DNA of 64,000 nucleotides from Lachnospiraceae bacterium (GTDB taxonomy: Bacteria > Bacillota > Clostridia > Lachnospirales > Lachnospiraceae): NCBI GenBank assembly GCA_024690605.1, contig JAILOV010000016.1:1-64000 (forward strand), given 5' to 3'. Shown here in pieces: positions 22,904 to 34,600 of this stretch (positions are counted from its first letter, which is position 1; the number at the start of each line of letters is the position of its first letter). Made by a program: the position numbers and the translations under genes. The notes beneath the pieces were generated by a model, which made no database searches, was not told the origin of the DNA, and was given only the letters and a program-made list of their open reading frames with translations.

Positions 22904-24323
22904 TCTCAAAACGATCCTTGTCTGCGACGGTCGGGACACCGGCGGGATAATTTCCGTCAAAGCAGGCCGCGCAGAGATGACCGGAGAGTTCTTCTCCGGC
23001 CAGAGCATACACCCGATCAAGAGAAAGAAAAGCGAGAGAATCCGCGCCGATCATCCGCGCGATCTCTTCCGGCGTGTGTCCGTTCGCGATGAGGCTGTGG
23101 TCCGAATCGATGTCCGTTCCGTAAAAGCACGGATGCAGAAACGGCGGTGCGGAGATGCGCAGATGGACCTCGGACGCGCCGGCATCCTTGAGCAGCTGCA
23201 CGATATATTTGCTGGTCGTGCCGCGCACGATGGAGTCATCGATGAGGATGATGCGTTTTCCGCTCACGACGGAGGAGACCGCGTTGAGCTTGAGCCTCAC
23301 CTGATCCGCGCGCTCCTTTTGCGTCGGCGCGATAAAGGTGCGCCCGATATACTTGTTCTTCACCAGGCCGATCCCGTAGGGGATGCCCGCGGCCTCCGCG
23401 TAACCGAGCGCGGCGTCGAGTCCGGAATCGGGGACGCCGATCACCAGATCCGCATCGACCGGATGATCCGCGGCGAGAAAAGCACCCGCACGGGCTCTCG
23501 CCTCGTGGACGGAGATCCCCTGGACGACCGAATCCGGCCGGGAAAAATAGATGTACTCAAAGACACACAGGGCGTGCTGTCTGTGATCCGAAAAGCAGGG
23601 GATGGAGCGCATCCCGTCGTCATCGACGACAACCAGCTCGCCGGGGTTAAGCTCGCGGATAAGCCTCGCGCCGACGGCGTCGAGCGCACAGCTCTCGGAA
23701 GCGAAGACCGGAGAACCGTCCGGCATCTCGCCGAGACACAGCGGACGGAGACCGAAACGGTCCCTGCAGGCCAGGAGCTTGGCCGGTGACATCATCACCA
23801 GGGAAAAGGAGCCCTGCAGCTGCCTGACAGCGGCCCGCACCGCTTCTTCGATGGAGGGGGCCTTCAGACGTGCCCTTGTGATCAGATAGGAGATCACCTC
23901 CGTGTCGCTGGTCGTCTGAAAGATGCAGCCCTCCAGCTCCAGTGTCCGCCGAAGCTCGTCGGAATTGATGAGATTGCCGTTGTGGCAGAGTGCGAGCTGT
24001 CCCTTCACATGCCGCACGACCATCGGCTGTGCGTTGATGACGGTGTTGTTGCCGCTGGTCGAATAGCGGACATGACCGACAGCGATCCGCCCGCTCCCGA
24101 GGCGCGTGAGCTCATCATGATCAAAGACCTCGTGCACGAGCCCGAGGCCTTTGTGATAGCGGATGACGCGCTGATCGTTGACCGCGATGCCGGCGGCCTC
24201 CTGCCCTCTGTGTTGGAGGGCAGTCAGACCGACGGCTACCTGGTCTGCCGATGCTGATCCGGTACCGGACCAGATGCCGAAAACACCGCATTCTTCATGA
24301 TACTTGTACATTGCTTTGATCAT
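22896..24323 (-). CDS. purF: Amidophosphoribosyltransferase
   Basis: A 475-residue first enzyme of purine synthesis: glutamine + PRPP to phosphoribosylamine. The nucleophile is Cys12 (EECGVFGI), exposed after removal of an 11-residue propeptide. The glutaminase part has HVRYSTSGNN and LCHNGNLIN; the phosphoribosyl part has the PRPP loop RIILIDDSIVRGTTS. Cysteines in LCVFEY, HPCFYG and HLCAAC match the [4Fe-4S]-containing Bacillus type. The start overlaps the stop of the ammonium transporter gene (ATGA), so translation is coupled. That is unusual: purF normally sits in a pur operon. ATG 24311 is an alternative start. Confidence 0.96.
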   Translation of the reverse strand: MIKAMYKYHEECGVFGIWSGTGSASADQVAVGLTALQHRGQEAAGIAVNDQRVIRYHKGLGLVHEVFDHDELTRLGSGRIAVGHVRYSTSGNNTVINAQPMVVRHVKGQLALCHNGNLINSDELRRTLELEGCIFQTTSDTEVISYLITRARLKAPSIEEAVRAAVRQLQGSFSLVMMSPAKLLACRDRFGLRPLCLGEMPDGSPVFASESCALDAVGARLIRELNPGELVVVDDDGMRSIPCFSDHRQHALCVFEYIYFSRPDSVVQGISVHEARARAGAFLAADHPVDADLVIGVPDSGLDAALGYAEAAGIPYGIGLVKNKYIGRTFIAPTQKERADQVRLKLNAVSSVVSGKRIILIDDSIVRGTTSKYIVQLLKDAGASEVHLRISAPPFLHPCFYGTDIDSDHSLIANGHTPEEIARMIGADSLAFLSLDRVYALAGEELSGHLCAACFDGNYPAGVPTVADKDRFEIS

Positions 24324-26077
24324 TCCACATCCTGCAGAGCGTTGTAGTCCTCTTCTCCGGTGCGCACCTTGATGACGCGGCTCACGTTGTAAACGAAGAT
24401 CTTGCCGTCGCCGATGTGACCGGTGTAGAGCACCTTTTTGGCCGCTTCGATCACGCGGTCGACCGGGATCTTGGAGACGATCACCTCGACCTTGATCTTC
24501 GGCAGCAGGGTCGCATCCATTTCAACACCGCGGTAGCGCTCGCCGCTTCCCTTCTGAATGCCGCAGCCCATGACCTGCGTCATCGTCATGCCGGTGACAC
24601 CGAGATCATTGAGCGCACGCTTGAGTGCGTCGAATTTGGTCAGCTTGCAGATGATGGACACCTTGTGCATGCCGGAATCGAATTCCTGCGCGAGCGGCGC
24701 TTCCTGCACCACCTTGACGGCGGCATTCTTCTGCGAATCGCTTGCCTTTTCGAAGCTGTCGGTGCCGAGATCGGTGTTCTCGTTGGCATCCACGATCATG
24801 GTGTTGGACACGTCCATGATGGAGAAGCCGGCATAGGCACTGGCAAGACCGTGCTCCGTTGCGTCAAGACCGGTGATCTCATCTTCCTCGGAAACACGCA
24901 GGCCGAAGATCGCCTTGATCAGGAGATAGGCCACGGTGATCGTGACGGTTGTCCATGCCGCGACAGACACGAAGCCCAGCAGCTGGATGAGAAGCTGATG
25001 CACGCCGCCGCCATAGAACAGGCCGACAACACTGTCATTGTCCGGTGCGCTCGTGGTCGCGAACAGACCGACCGCGATCGTGCCCCAGATACCGTTCATC
25101 ATGTGCACTGCCACCGCACCGACGGGATCGTCCACACGGAGCTTTTCATCAAGGAACCACACACCGAAGACCACCAGCAGTCCGGAGACCGCGCCGATGA
25201 TGATCGCGCCGAACGCGTCGGTCACATCACAGGGAGCCGTGATCGCCACCAGACCTGCCAGGGAAGCGTTCAGACTCATGGACACATCGGGCTTGCCGTA
25301 TTTCACCCAGGTGAAGATCATGGTCACAACCGTGGCGACCGCGGGAGCGATGGTGGTTGTCACAAAGACGGAACCGAGCTGCTCCACAGAGGTGCACGCG
25401 GCACCGTTGAAACCGTACCAGCCGAGCCACAGGATGAACACGCCGAGCGCGCCGATCGCCAGGTTGTGGCCGGGAAAAGCGTTGACTTTGACGATCTTGC
25501 CGTTCTTGTCTTTTGTGAACTTTCCGATACGGGGTCCGAGGATCGCGGCGCCGATCAGCGCGGCGATACCGCCGACCATATGGATCGCGCAGGAGCCCGC
25601 GAAATCGTGAAAGCCGAGTTCGGACAGCCAGCCGCCGCCCCAGATCCAATGCGCTTCAATGGGATAGATCACCGCCGAGATGACCGCGGAATAGACGCAG
25701 TAGGAAATGAACCGCGTGCGCTCCGCCATCGCGCCCGACACGATCGTCGCCGTGGTCGCGCAGAAGACCAGATTGAAAACAAAGTTGGACCAGTCAAAAT
25801 TCTGATAGTCCGAAAAGATCGTGAGGCTCGGCTTGCCGATGAATCCGCCGAGGCTGTCTTCACCGAGCATCAGGCCGAATCCGAGCGGCACGAACACGCA
25901 GGTGCCGATGCAGAAATCCATCAGATTCTTCATGATGATGTTGCCCGTGTTCTTGGCACGCGTGAAGCCCGCCTCCACCATCGCGAAACCGGCCTGCATC
26001 CAGAAGACCAGCGCCGCGCCGATCAGAAACCAGACACTGAAGACCTGGCCGCTTATCAGTTCCATAACCTCTTCCAT
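24320..26077 (-). CDS. amt: Ammonium transporter fused to a PII signalling domain
   Basis: A 585-residue fusion. Residues ~8-405 form an Amt channel with eleven membrane segments, including FWMQAGFAMVEAGFTRAKNT, WIWGGGWL, DFAGSCAIHMVGGIAALIGA and FPGHNLAIGALGVFILWLGWYGFN. After a ~60-residue linker, residues ~470-585 are a PII (GlnB/GlnK) domain (HKVSIICKLTKFDALKRAL, the T-loop tyrosine in GERYRGVEMDATLLPKIKVEVIVS, and TGHIGDGKIFVYNV). Free GlnK plugs Amt channels; here the regulator is tethered. The start (ATG 26077) has GAGGAGGT five bases upstream. The promoter at 26226-26198 and leader hairpin precede it; purF follows with a 4-base overlap. Confidence 0.95.
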   Translation of the reverse strand: MEEVMELISGQVFSVWFLIGAALVFWMQAGFAMVEAGFTRAKNTGNIIMKNLMDFCIGTCVFVPLGFGLMLGEDSLGGFIGKPSLTIFSDYQNFDWSNFVFNLVFCATTATIVSGAMAERTRFISYCVYSAVISAVIYPIEAHWIWGGGWLSELGFHDFAGSCAIHMVGGIAALIGAAILGPRIGKFTKDKNGKIVKVNAFPGHNLAIGALGVFILWLGWYGFNGAACTSVEQLGSVFVTTTIAPAVATVVTMIFTWVKYGKPDVSMSLNASLAGLVAITAPCDVTDAFGAIIIGAVSGLLVVFGVWFLDEKLRVDDPVGAVAVHMMNGIWGTIAVGLFATTSAPDNDSVVGLFYGGGVHQLLIQLLGFVSVAAWTTVTITVAYLLIKAIFGLRVSEEDEITGLDATEHGLASAYAGFSIMDVSNTMIVDANENTDLGTDSFEKASDSQKNAAVKVVQEAPLAQEFDSGMHKVSIICKLTKFDALKRALNDLGVTGMTMTQVMGCGIQKGSGERYRGVEMDATLLPKIKVEVIVSKIPVDRVIEAAKKVLYTGHIGDGKIFVYNVSRVIKVRTGEEDYNALQDVE

Positions 26078-26145
26078 AATGTACCTCCTCTCCTCCTGTT
26101 GCTGCCGCGTCCCCCACTGCGCGCCTGTGGGAAAGACAAAACGCG

Positions 26146-26174
26146 AAAAAGGAGCCGGGCGTGATGCCGACTCC
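26146..26174 (-). terminator. Leader terminator (attenuator) of amt-purF
   Basis: On the minus strand GGAG-T-CGG (26174-26167) pairs with CCG-G-CTCC (26158-26151) across a short loop and is followed by TTTTT. It lies about 18-46 bases after the predicted transcription start and about 70 bases before the amt start codon, so it would stop transcription before the gene unless overcome. Confidence 0.6.
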
Positions 26175-26197
26175 TTTGTCGCGTTTTAATGGTTCAC

Positions 26198-26226
26198 ATC
26201 ATGCAACAGATTTTCCGGCTTGTCAA
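26198..26226 (-). promoter_or_regulatory. Promoter of amt-purF
   Basis: Minus-strand TTGACA (26226-26221) and CATGAT (26203-26198) with a 17-base spacer. Transcription should start near 26191. It is back to back with the asnB promoter, about 30 bases apart. Confidence 0.65.
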
Positions 26227-26256
26227 GACCGGTTTTCAAATTTTTTAAAATTTCTC

Positions 26257-26286
26257 TTGACAAACCTTTTTTGCGGCGCGTATTAT
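26257..26286 (+). promoter_or_regulatory. Promoter of the asnB-pyrG-glnN-gltBD operon
   Basis: TTGACA (26257-26262) and TATTAT (26281-26286) with an 18-base spacer. Transcription should begin near 26293, about 73 bases upstream of the asnB start. Confidence 0.75.
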
Positions 26287-26301
26287 GTGGAATGTCAACA
26301 A

Positions 26302-26339
26302 AGGCGTTGGCGGGATATCCCGTCAGCGCCTCTTTTTTT
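26302..26339 (+). terminator. Leader terminator (attenuator) of the asnB operon
   Basis: Bases 26302-26331 fold into a fully paired stem of about 13 bp (two G-U pairs) with a 4-base loop, directly followed by C and seven T. It begins only about 9 bases after the predicted transcription start and precedes the asnB ribosome site, so read-through must be permitted for expression. Confidence 0.75.
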
Positions 26340-26365
26340 CTTTTGATCCGTTTGGGAGAAACGTT

Positions 26366-27946
26366 ATGTGTTCTATCATGGGATTGACTGACAGATCAAT
26401 AGACAGGGGGACCCTGCGGGAGTATCTGGACCGGACGATCTCACGCGGCCCGGACATGAGCCGCGTGGCCGAGGCAGGGGACGGCTGGCTGTGCTTCCAT
26501 CGACTGGCGATCATGGGCCTGACGGAGGAAGGCATGCAGCCGTTTTCCGCGGACGGCGACATGGTCGTGTGCAACGGCGAGATCTACGGGTTCCGCGAGC
26601 TCAAGGAGCAGCTGAGTGACCGCTATGAATTCCGCAGCGGCAGCGACTGCGAGGTGCTGCTTCCTCTGTATCACGAATACGGCACCTATATGTTCCGGAT
26701 GCTCGGATCGGAATTCGCGATGATCCTCTATGATCACAGACGCGGGACATTTGTCGCGGCGCGTGATCCGATCGGGATCCGCCCGCTCTACTATGGATAT
26801 CTCGCGTCGGGCGCCATCGCTTTTGCTTCGGAACCGAAGAACCTCATCGGTCTGTGCGAAACGATCCGTCCGTTCCCGCCGGGACACTACTATATGGATG
26901 GCGAGTTCAAACGCTATATCGACCTGACCTCGGTGCACAGGTATCTCCCGGACGATGTCGAGACTGCCTGCCAGGGGATCCACGATCGACTCGTGCGCTC
27001 GGTGGAGACGCGGCTTGACGCGGACGCCCCGCTGGGCTTTCTTCTTTCCGGCGGACTGGATTCCAGTCTGGTGTGCGCGATCAGTGCCAAGCTTCTCGGA
27101 AAAAGGATCCGCACCTTTGCGATCGGCATGGACAAGGACGCGATCGATCTCAAGTATGCAAAGCAGGTCGCGGACTTTATCGGAGCGGATCACACGGAAG
27201 TGTACATGACCAGGGAAGAGGTGATCGCGGCGCTCCCCGAGGTGGTGCGGCTCCTCGGGACCTGGGACATCACGACGATCCGCGCGAGCATGGGCATGTA
27301 TCTGTGCTGCAAGGCGATCCACGAGACCACCGATGTGCGCGTGCTCCTGACGGGAGAGATCTCCGACGAGCTGTTCGGCTACAAGTATACGGACTTCGCG
27401 CCGGACGCGGAGAGTTTTCAGGCGGAATCCAAAAAGCGCGTCGATGAGCTTCATATGTATGATGTCCTGCGCGCGGACCGCTGCATCAGTGTCAACTCGC
27501 TGGAGGCGCGCGTGCCCTTCGGTGACACGGAATTTGTCCGCTATGTGATGAAACTGGATCCGAAGATCAAGATGAACACCTACAACATGGGGAAATACCT
27601 GCTCCGGCACGCGTTCGAAAAGGACAAGATCCTACCGGAAGACATCCTGTGGCGTCAGAAGGCGGCGTTCTCTGACGCGGTGGGTCACTCGATGGTGGAC
27701 GATCTCAAGGAATACGCGGAAACAAAGTATACCGACGCGGACTACGAGGAGCGCAGAAAGAAATACACCTACTGCACACCTTTTACAAAGGAAAGCCTGC
27801 TCTACAGAGAGCTGTTTGAGGAGTTCTATCCGGGACAGGCGGAGATGATCAAAGATTTCTGGATGCCGAACAGGGAATGGGAAGGCTGTAACGTTAACGA
27901 TCCGTCGGCGAGAGTTCTGGCCAACTACGGCGAAAGCGGAAACTGA
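26366..27946 (+). CDS. asnB: Asparagine synthetase, glutamine-hydrolysing
   Basis: A 526-residue two-domain enzyme that makes asparagine from aspartate, ATP and glutamine. Cys2 (MCSIMG) is the glutaminase nucleophile, which fixes the start at ATG 26366 although the frame is open to 26285. The glutaminase part shows RGPDMS, HRLAIMGL and CNGEIYGF; the synthetase part has the pyrophosphate loop LLSGGLDSSLV, the LTGEISDELFGYKYT segment and SLEARVPF. GGGAGAAA lies before the start. It opens a five-gene operon whose next gene begins 9 bases on. The upstream leader holds a terminator hairpin. Confidence 0.95.
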   Translation: MCSIMGLTDRSIDRGTLREYLDRTISRGPDMSRVAEAGDGWLCFHRLAIMGLTEEGMQPFSADGDMVVCNGEIYGFRELKEQLSDRYEFRSGSDCEVLLPLYHEYGTYMFRMLGSEFAMILYDHRRGTFVAARDPIGIRPLYYGYLASGAIAFASEPKNLIGLCETIRPFPPGHYYMDGEFKRYIDLTSVHRYLPDDVETACQGIHDRLVRSVETRLDADAPLGFLLSGGLDSSLVCAISAKLLGKRIRTFAIGMDKDAIDLKYAKQVADFIGADHTEVYMTREEVIAALPEVVRLLGTWDITTIRASMGMYLCCKAIHETTDVRVLLTGEISDELFGYKYTDFAPDAESFQAESKKRVDELHMYDVLRADRCISVNSLEARVPFGDTEFVRYVMKLDPKIKMNTYNMGKYLLRHAFEKDKILPEDILWRQKAAFSDAVGHSMVDDLKEYAETKYTDADYEERRKKYTYCTPFTKESLLYRELFEEFYPGQAEMIKDFWMPNREWEGCNVNDPSARVLANYGESGN

Positions 27947-27955
27947 GGAGGGGTT

Positions 27956-29572
27956 ATGGTCAAGTATGTGTTTGTTACCGGCGGTGTGGTGTCCGGTCTC
28001 GGCAAGGGGATCACGGCAGCTTCCCTGGGAAGGCTCTTAAAGGCCAGGGGCTACCGCGTGACCATGCAGAAGCTCGATCCCTATATCAACATCGATCCGG
28101 GAACCATGAATCCGGTACAGCACGGCGAGGTGTTCGTCACCGAGGACGGCACGGAGACCGATCTGGATCTCGGACACTATGAGCGCTTCATTGACGAGAA
28201 TCTCGGACGCAACGCCAACGTGACCACCGGCAAGATCTACTGGTCGGTGCTTCAGAAGGAGCGCCGCGGCGATTACGGCGGCCACACGGTGCAGGTGATC
28301 CCGCACGTGACCGATGAGATCAAGAGCCGTTTTTACAGAGACTATGATGAGAACGAGACCACGATCGCCATCATCGAGGTCGGCGGCACGGTCGGTGACA
28401 TCGAGAGCCAGCCGTTTCTGGAAGCGATCCGCCAGTTCCAGCGGGAGGTGGGTTTCAAGAACGCGATCCTGCTCCTGGTGTCACTCATTCCTTATTTAAA
28501 GTGTTCGGCGGAACTCAAGACCAAGCCCACGCAGAACGCGGTGAAGACGCTGCAGGGCATGGGGCTCCAGCCCGATATCATCGTCTGCCGCAGCGAGATG
28601 TCGGTCGATCCCTCCGTCAGGGAAAAGGTGGGACTCTTCTGTAATGTCCCGGCCTCGCATGTGCTGCAGAATCTGGATCTTCAGTATCTGTATGAGGCTC
28701 CGCTGATGATGGAGGAGGAGAGGCTGGCGCAGATCGTCTGCGAGGATCTGGCGCTTCCGTGTCCGGAACCGAACCTCACGGACTGGCGGGATATGGTGGA
28801 AACGCTGCGCGGCCTGGACACGGAGCATCCCGTGCGGATCGCGATCGTCGGCAAATACACCGCGCTGCATGACGCGTATCTGAGCGTGGTTGAGGCACTC
28901 AAGCACGGCGGCATCTGCAACCGGACCGCGGTGGAGATCGCGTGGGTGGATTCGGAGCATGTGAATGCGGACAACGTGAGCGAAGTGTTTGACGGGATCG
29001 ACGGGATCCTGGTCCCCGGCGGATTCGGAGACCGTGGGATCGAAGGCATGGTGGACGCGGTCCGTTACGCGAGAGAAAACCGGATCCCCTATCTCGGGAT
29101 CTGCCTCGGCATGCAGCTGGCGATCGTCGAGATCGCGCGGGATCTGGCCGGACTGACCGGCGCCAATTCCGTGGAGATCGATCCGCACACGCCGCATCCG
29201 GTGATCCATCTGCTCCCGGAGCAGAACGGCGTGGAGAATCTCGGCGGAACGCTCCGTCTGGGCGCATGGCCCTGCGTGCTCCGTGAGGGCACGATCGCGC
29301 ACGGGCTCTATGGCGCGGACGAGATCACGGAGCGGCACAGGCACCGCTACGAGGTGAACAACGATTACAGAGAAAAGTTAAAGGACGCGGGCGTCGTGCT
29401 CTCGGGCATGTCCCCGGACGGCAGGATCGTGGAGATGATGGAACTGCCGGAGGAGACGCACCCCTATTTTGTGGCGACGCAGGCGCATCCGGAATTTCGA
29501 TCGAGACCCAATCATCCGCATCCGCTCTTTGCGGGGCTGATCAAAGCGGCGATGGAACACGGCAACCGGTAG
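27956..29572 (+). CDS. pyrG: CTP synthase
   Basis: A 538-residue enzyme converting UTP to CTP with glutamine as nitrogen donor. The synthetase domain starts with [19 protein letters not shown] and has [16 protein letters not shown] and [15 protein letters not shown]. The glutaminase domain has the nucleophile in [11 protein letters not shown] and the His/Glu pair in [10 protein letters not shown]. Length is normal. AGGAGGGG lies just before ATG 27956. Its place between asnB and glnN, rather than with pyrimidine genes, fits an operon of glutamine-linked enzymes. Confidence 0.97.
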   Translation: MVKYVFVTGGVVSGLGKGITAASLGRLLKARGYRVTMQKLDPYINIDPGTMNPVQHGEVFVTEDGTETDLDLGHYERFIDENLGRNANVTTGKIYWSVLQKERRGDYGGHTVQVIPHVTDEIKSRFYRDYDENETTIAIIEVGGTVGDIESQPFLEAIRQFQREVGFKNAILLLVSLIPYLKCSAELKTKPTQNAVKTLQGMGLQPDIIVCRSEMSVDPSVREKVGLFCNVPASHVLQNLDLQYLYEAPLMMEEERLAQIVCEDLALPCPEPNLTDWRDMVETLRGLDTEHPVRIAIVGKYTALHDAYLSVVEALKHGGICNRTAVEIAWVDSEHVNADNVSEVFDGIDGILVPGGFGDRGIEGMVDAVRYARENRIPYLGICLGMQLAIVEIARDLAGLTGANSVEIDPHTPHPVIHLLPEQNGVENLGGTLRLGAWPCVLREGTIAHGLYGADEITERHRHRYEVNNDYREKLKDAGVVLSGMSPDGRIVEMMELPEETHPYFVATQAHPEFRSRPNHPHPLFAGLIKAAMEHGNR

Positions 29573-29590
29573 TCAAAAAGGAGGGAGATC

Positions 29591-31681
<2,091 letters not shown>

Positions 31682-31699
31682 AATACCGGAGATAAGGAC

Positions 31700-34600
31700 A
31701 TGTTTGACGCGAGAAGCAATGTAGAAAAGCCACCGCTCTATGACGAACGCTATGAACACGATGCCTGCGGCATCGGTGCGATCGTCAATATCCACGGCGT
31801 CAAGAGCCGTGAGACCGTGGAGAACGCGCTCCGGATCGTCGAAAATCTGGAACATCGCGCGGGCAAGGACGCGGAGGGCAAGACGGGCGACGGCGTGGGG
31901 ATCCTGCTGCAGGTATGCCATACCTTCTTTGCGGAGGAACTGCGGACGCAGGGGGTGGAGCTCCCGCCGGAGAGAGAATACGGCGTCGGCATGTTCTTTT
32001 TCCCGCAGGATGAGCTGAAACGCTCACAGTCAAAAAAGATGTTCGAGACACTCTGCGCCAAATCGGGCCTGTCGTTTCTGGCCTGGCGCAGGGTGCCGGT
32101 CGAAAAAAAGGTGCTCGGTCATCAGGCGCTGTCCTGCATGCCCTGTATCGAACAGGCTTTTGTCGGAAAGCCGGAAAATGTAGAAAAAGGAATCGACTTC
32201 GAGAGAAAACTCTATGTGGTGCGCAGGGAGTTCGAGCAGGGGGCGGATGCGACCTATATCTGCTCCCTGTCCTCCCGCACCGTTGTCTACAAGGGCATGT
32301 TCCTGGTCGGACAGCTGCGCACCTTCTACAAGGATCTGCAGAGCGATGATTACACATCGGCCATCGCGATCGTGCACTCTCGCTTTTCAACGAACACGAA
32401 TCCCAGCTGGGAAAGGGCACATCCGAACCGGTTCATCGTCCACAACGGAGAGATCAACACGATCCGCGGCAACGCGGACAAGATGCTGGCGAGAGAGGAA
32501 ACCATGGATTCCGCGTATCTGAAGGGGGATCTGGTGCGTGTCCTGCCGGCGATCAATGTGCAGGGGTCGGATTCCGCCATGCTGGACAACACGCTGGAAT
32601 TCCTGGTGATGAACGGCATGGAGCTGCCGCTGGCGGTGATGATCACGATCCCGGAGCCCTGGGTCAACAACAAGACCATGAGCCAGAGCAAACGGGATTT
32701 CTACCAATATTATTCCACGATGATGGAGCCGTGGGACGGCCCGGCGGCCATCCTGTTCTGCGACGGCGATATCATGGGCGCCGTGCTCGACAGGAACGGA
32801 CTTCGTCCGTCGCGCTATTACATCACCTCGGACGACACGCTGATCCTTTCCTCCGAGGTCGGCGTGTTGCCCGTGCCGCCGGAGAAGATCGTGAAAAAGG
32901 ACCGTCTCCGTCCCGGCAAGATGCTGCTCGTGGACACGGTGCAGGGCCGTCTGATCGACGACGAGGAGTGCAAGGAACGCTACGCCAGACGCAATCCCTA
33001 CGGGGAATGGCTCAACGATCATCTGGTGACGCTGCATGACCTGAAGATCCCCAACAAACGGATCGCCTCCTATACCGAGGAGGAACGCGGGCGCATGCAG
33101 AAGGCCTTCGGCTACACCTATGAGGAGTTAAAGGACACGATCCTGCCGATGGCGCGGGACGGTGCGGAAGCGATCTGCTCCATGGGGATCGACATCCCGC
33201 TGCCGGTGCTGTCATCGCATCATCAGCCGCTGTTCAACTATTTCAAGCAGCTCTTCGCACAGGTCACCAACCCGCCGATCGACGCGATCCGCGAGGAGAT
33301 CGTGACCTCGACCAATGTCTATCTGGGCCGCGACGGCAATCTCCTCAAGGAGGAGGCCGGGAACTGCACGATGCTCATGGTGAACAATCCGATCCTGACC
33401 AACACGGATCTGTTAAAGATCAAGACCATGCAGCACGAGGGCTTCAAGGTGCAGACGATCCCCATCGTCTACTATGTCAACACGAGACTGGAAAAGGCGC
33501 TCGACCGCCTGTTCATGGAGGTTGACAAGGCCTATCGCGACGGCGCGAACATCGTGATCCTGTCCGACCGGGATGTGGACGAGAACCATGTGGCGATCCC
33601 TTCGCTGTTAGCTGTCTCGGCGCTCAGGCAGTATCTCGTGCGCACGAGGAAGGCAACCTCGCTCTCGCTGATCCTCGAATCCGCGGAGCCCCGCGAGGTG
33701 CATCATTTCGCGACGCTTCTGGGTTACGGTGCCAGCGCGATCAATCCCTACCTGGCGCAGGAATCCATCGCCGGCCTTATCGACAGCGGCATGCTGGACA
33801 AGGACTATTACGCGGCCGTGGATGACTATAACAGTGCGGTGCTTCACGGGATCATCAAGATCGCGTCCAAGATGGGCATCTCCACGATCCAGTCCTATCA
33901 GGGCTCCCAGATCTTTGAGGCGATCGGCATCGACCACAGCGTGATCGACAAGTATTTCACCGGGACCGTGAGCCGCATCGGCGGGATCGGTCTCGAGGAC
34001 ATCGAGAACGATGTGGAGACCCTGCATGACCGCGCGTTCGATCCGCTGGGACTGCAGAACGATCTGACGCTCGACAGTCTCGGTTATCACAAGGCAAGAG
34101 CAGGCGGCGAGGAACATCTCTACACGCCCGAGACGATCCATCTGCTCCAGGAAGCGACGAGAAGAGGTGACTACGGCCTGTTCAGGCGCTACACAGCGCT
34201 GGTCAACAGGGAGGATTCCGTTCGCAATCTGCGGGGGCTTCTGCAGTTCAAACTGCCGAAGAAGGGGATCCCCATCGACGAGGTGGAGAGCGAAGAGGAG
34301 ATCGTGAAACGGTTCAAGACCGGCGCCATGTCCTATGGTTCGATCTCCGAGGAAGCGCATGAGACCATGGCCCTCGCGATGAACGCGCTCGGCGGCAAGT
34401 CCAATTCCGGCGAGGGCGGCGAGAGTCCCGAGAGGCTCGTCAGCGCGGGAACTGCCGAGGACAAATGCTCGGCGATCAAGCAGGTCGCCTCCGGACGGTT
34501 CGGCGTGACCAGCAGCTATCTGGTTTCCGCCAAAGAGATCCAGATCAAGATGGCGCAGGGAGCAAAGCCCGGCGAGGGCGGTCATCTCCCGGGCAGCAAG

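Noticed and set aside
24416..26164. 582-codon plus-strand frame opposite the amt gene
   Set aside because: Antisense shadow of the Amt-PII gene; no ribosome site and no recognisable protein features.
26285..26365. Longer AsnB start at 26285
   Set aside because: It would bury the essential Cys2 nucleophile and translate through the leader terminator hairpin.
26287..26365. T-box or known riboswitch in the asnB leader
   Set aside because: The leader is only about 73 bases, has no T-box consensus or specifier region, and contains just one hairpin with a U run.
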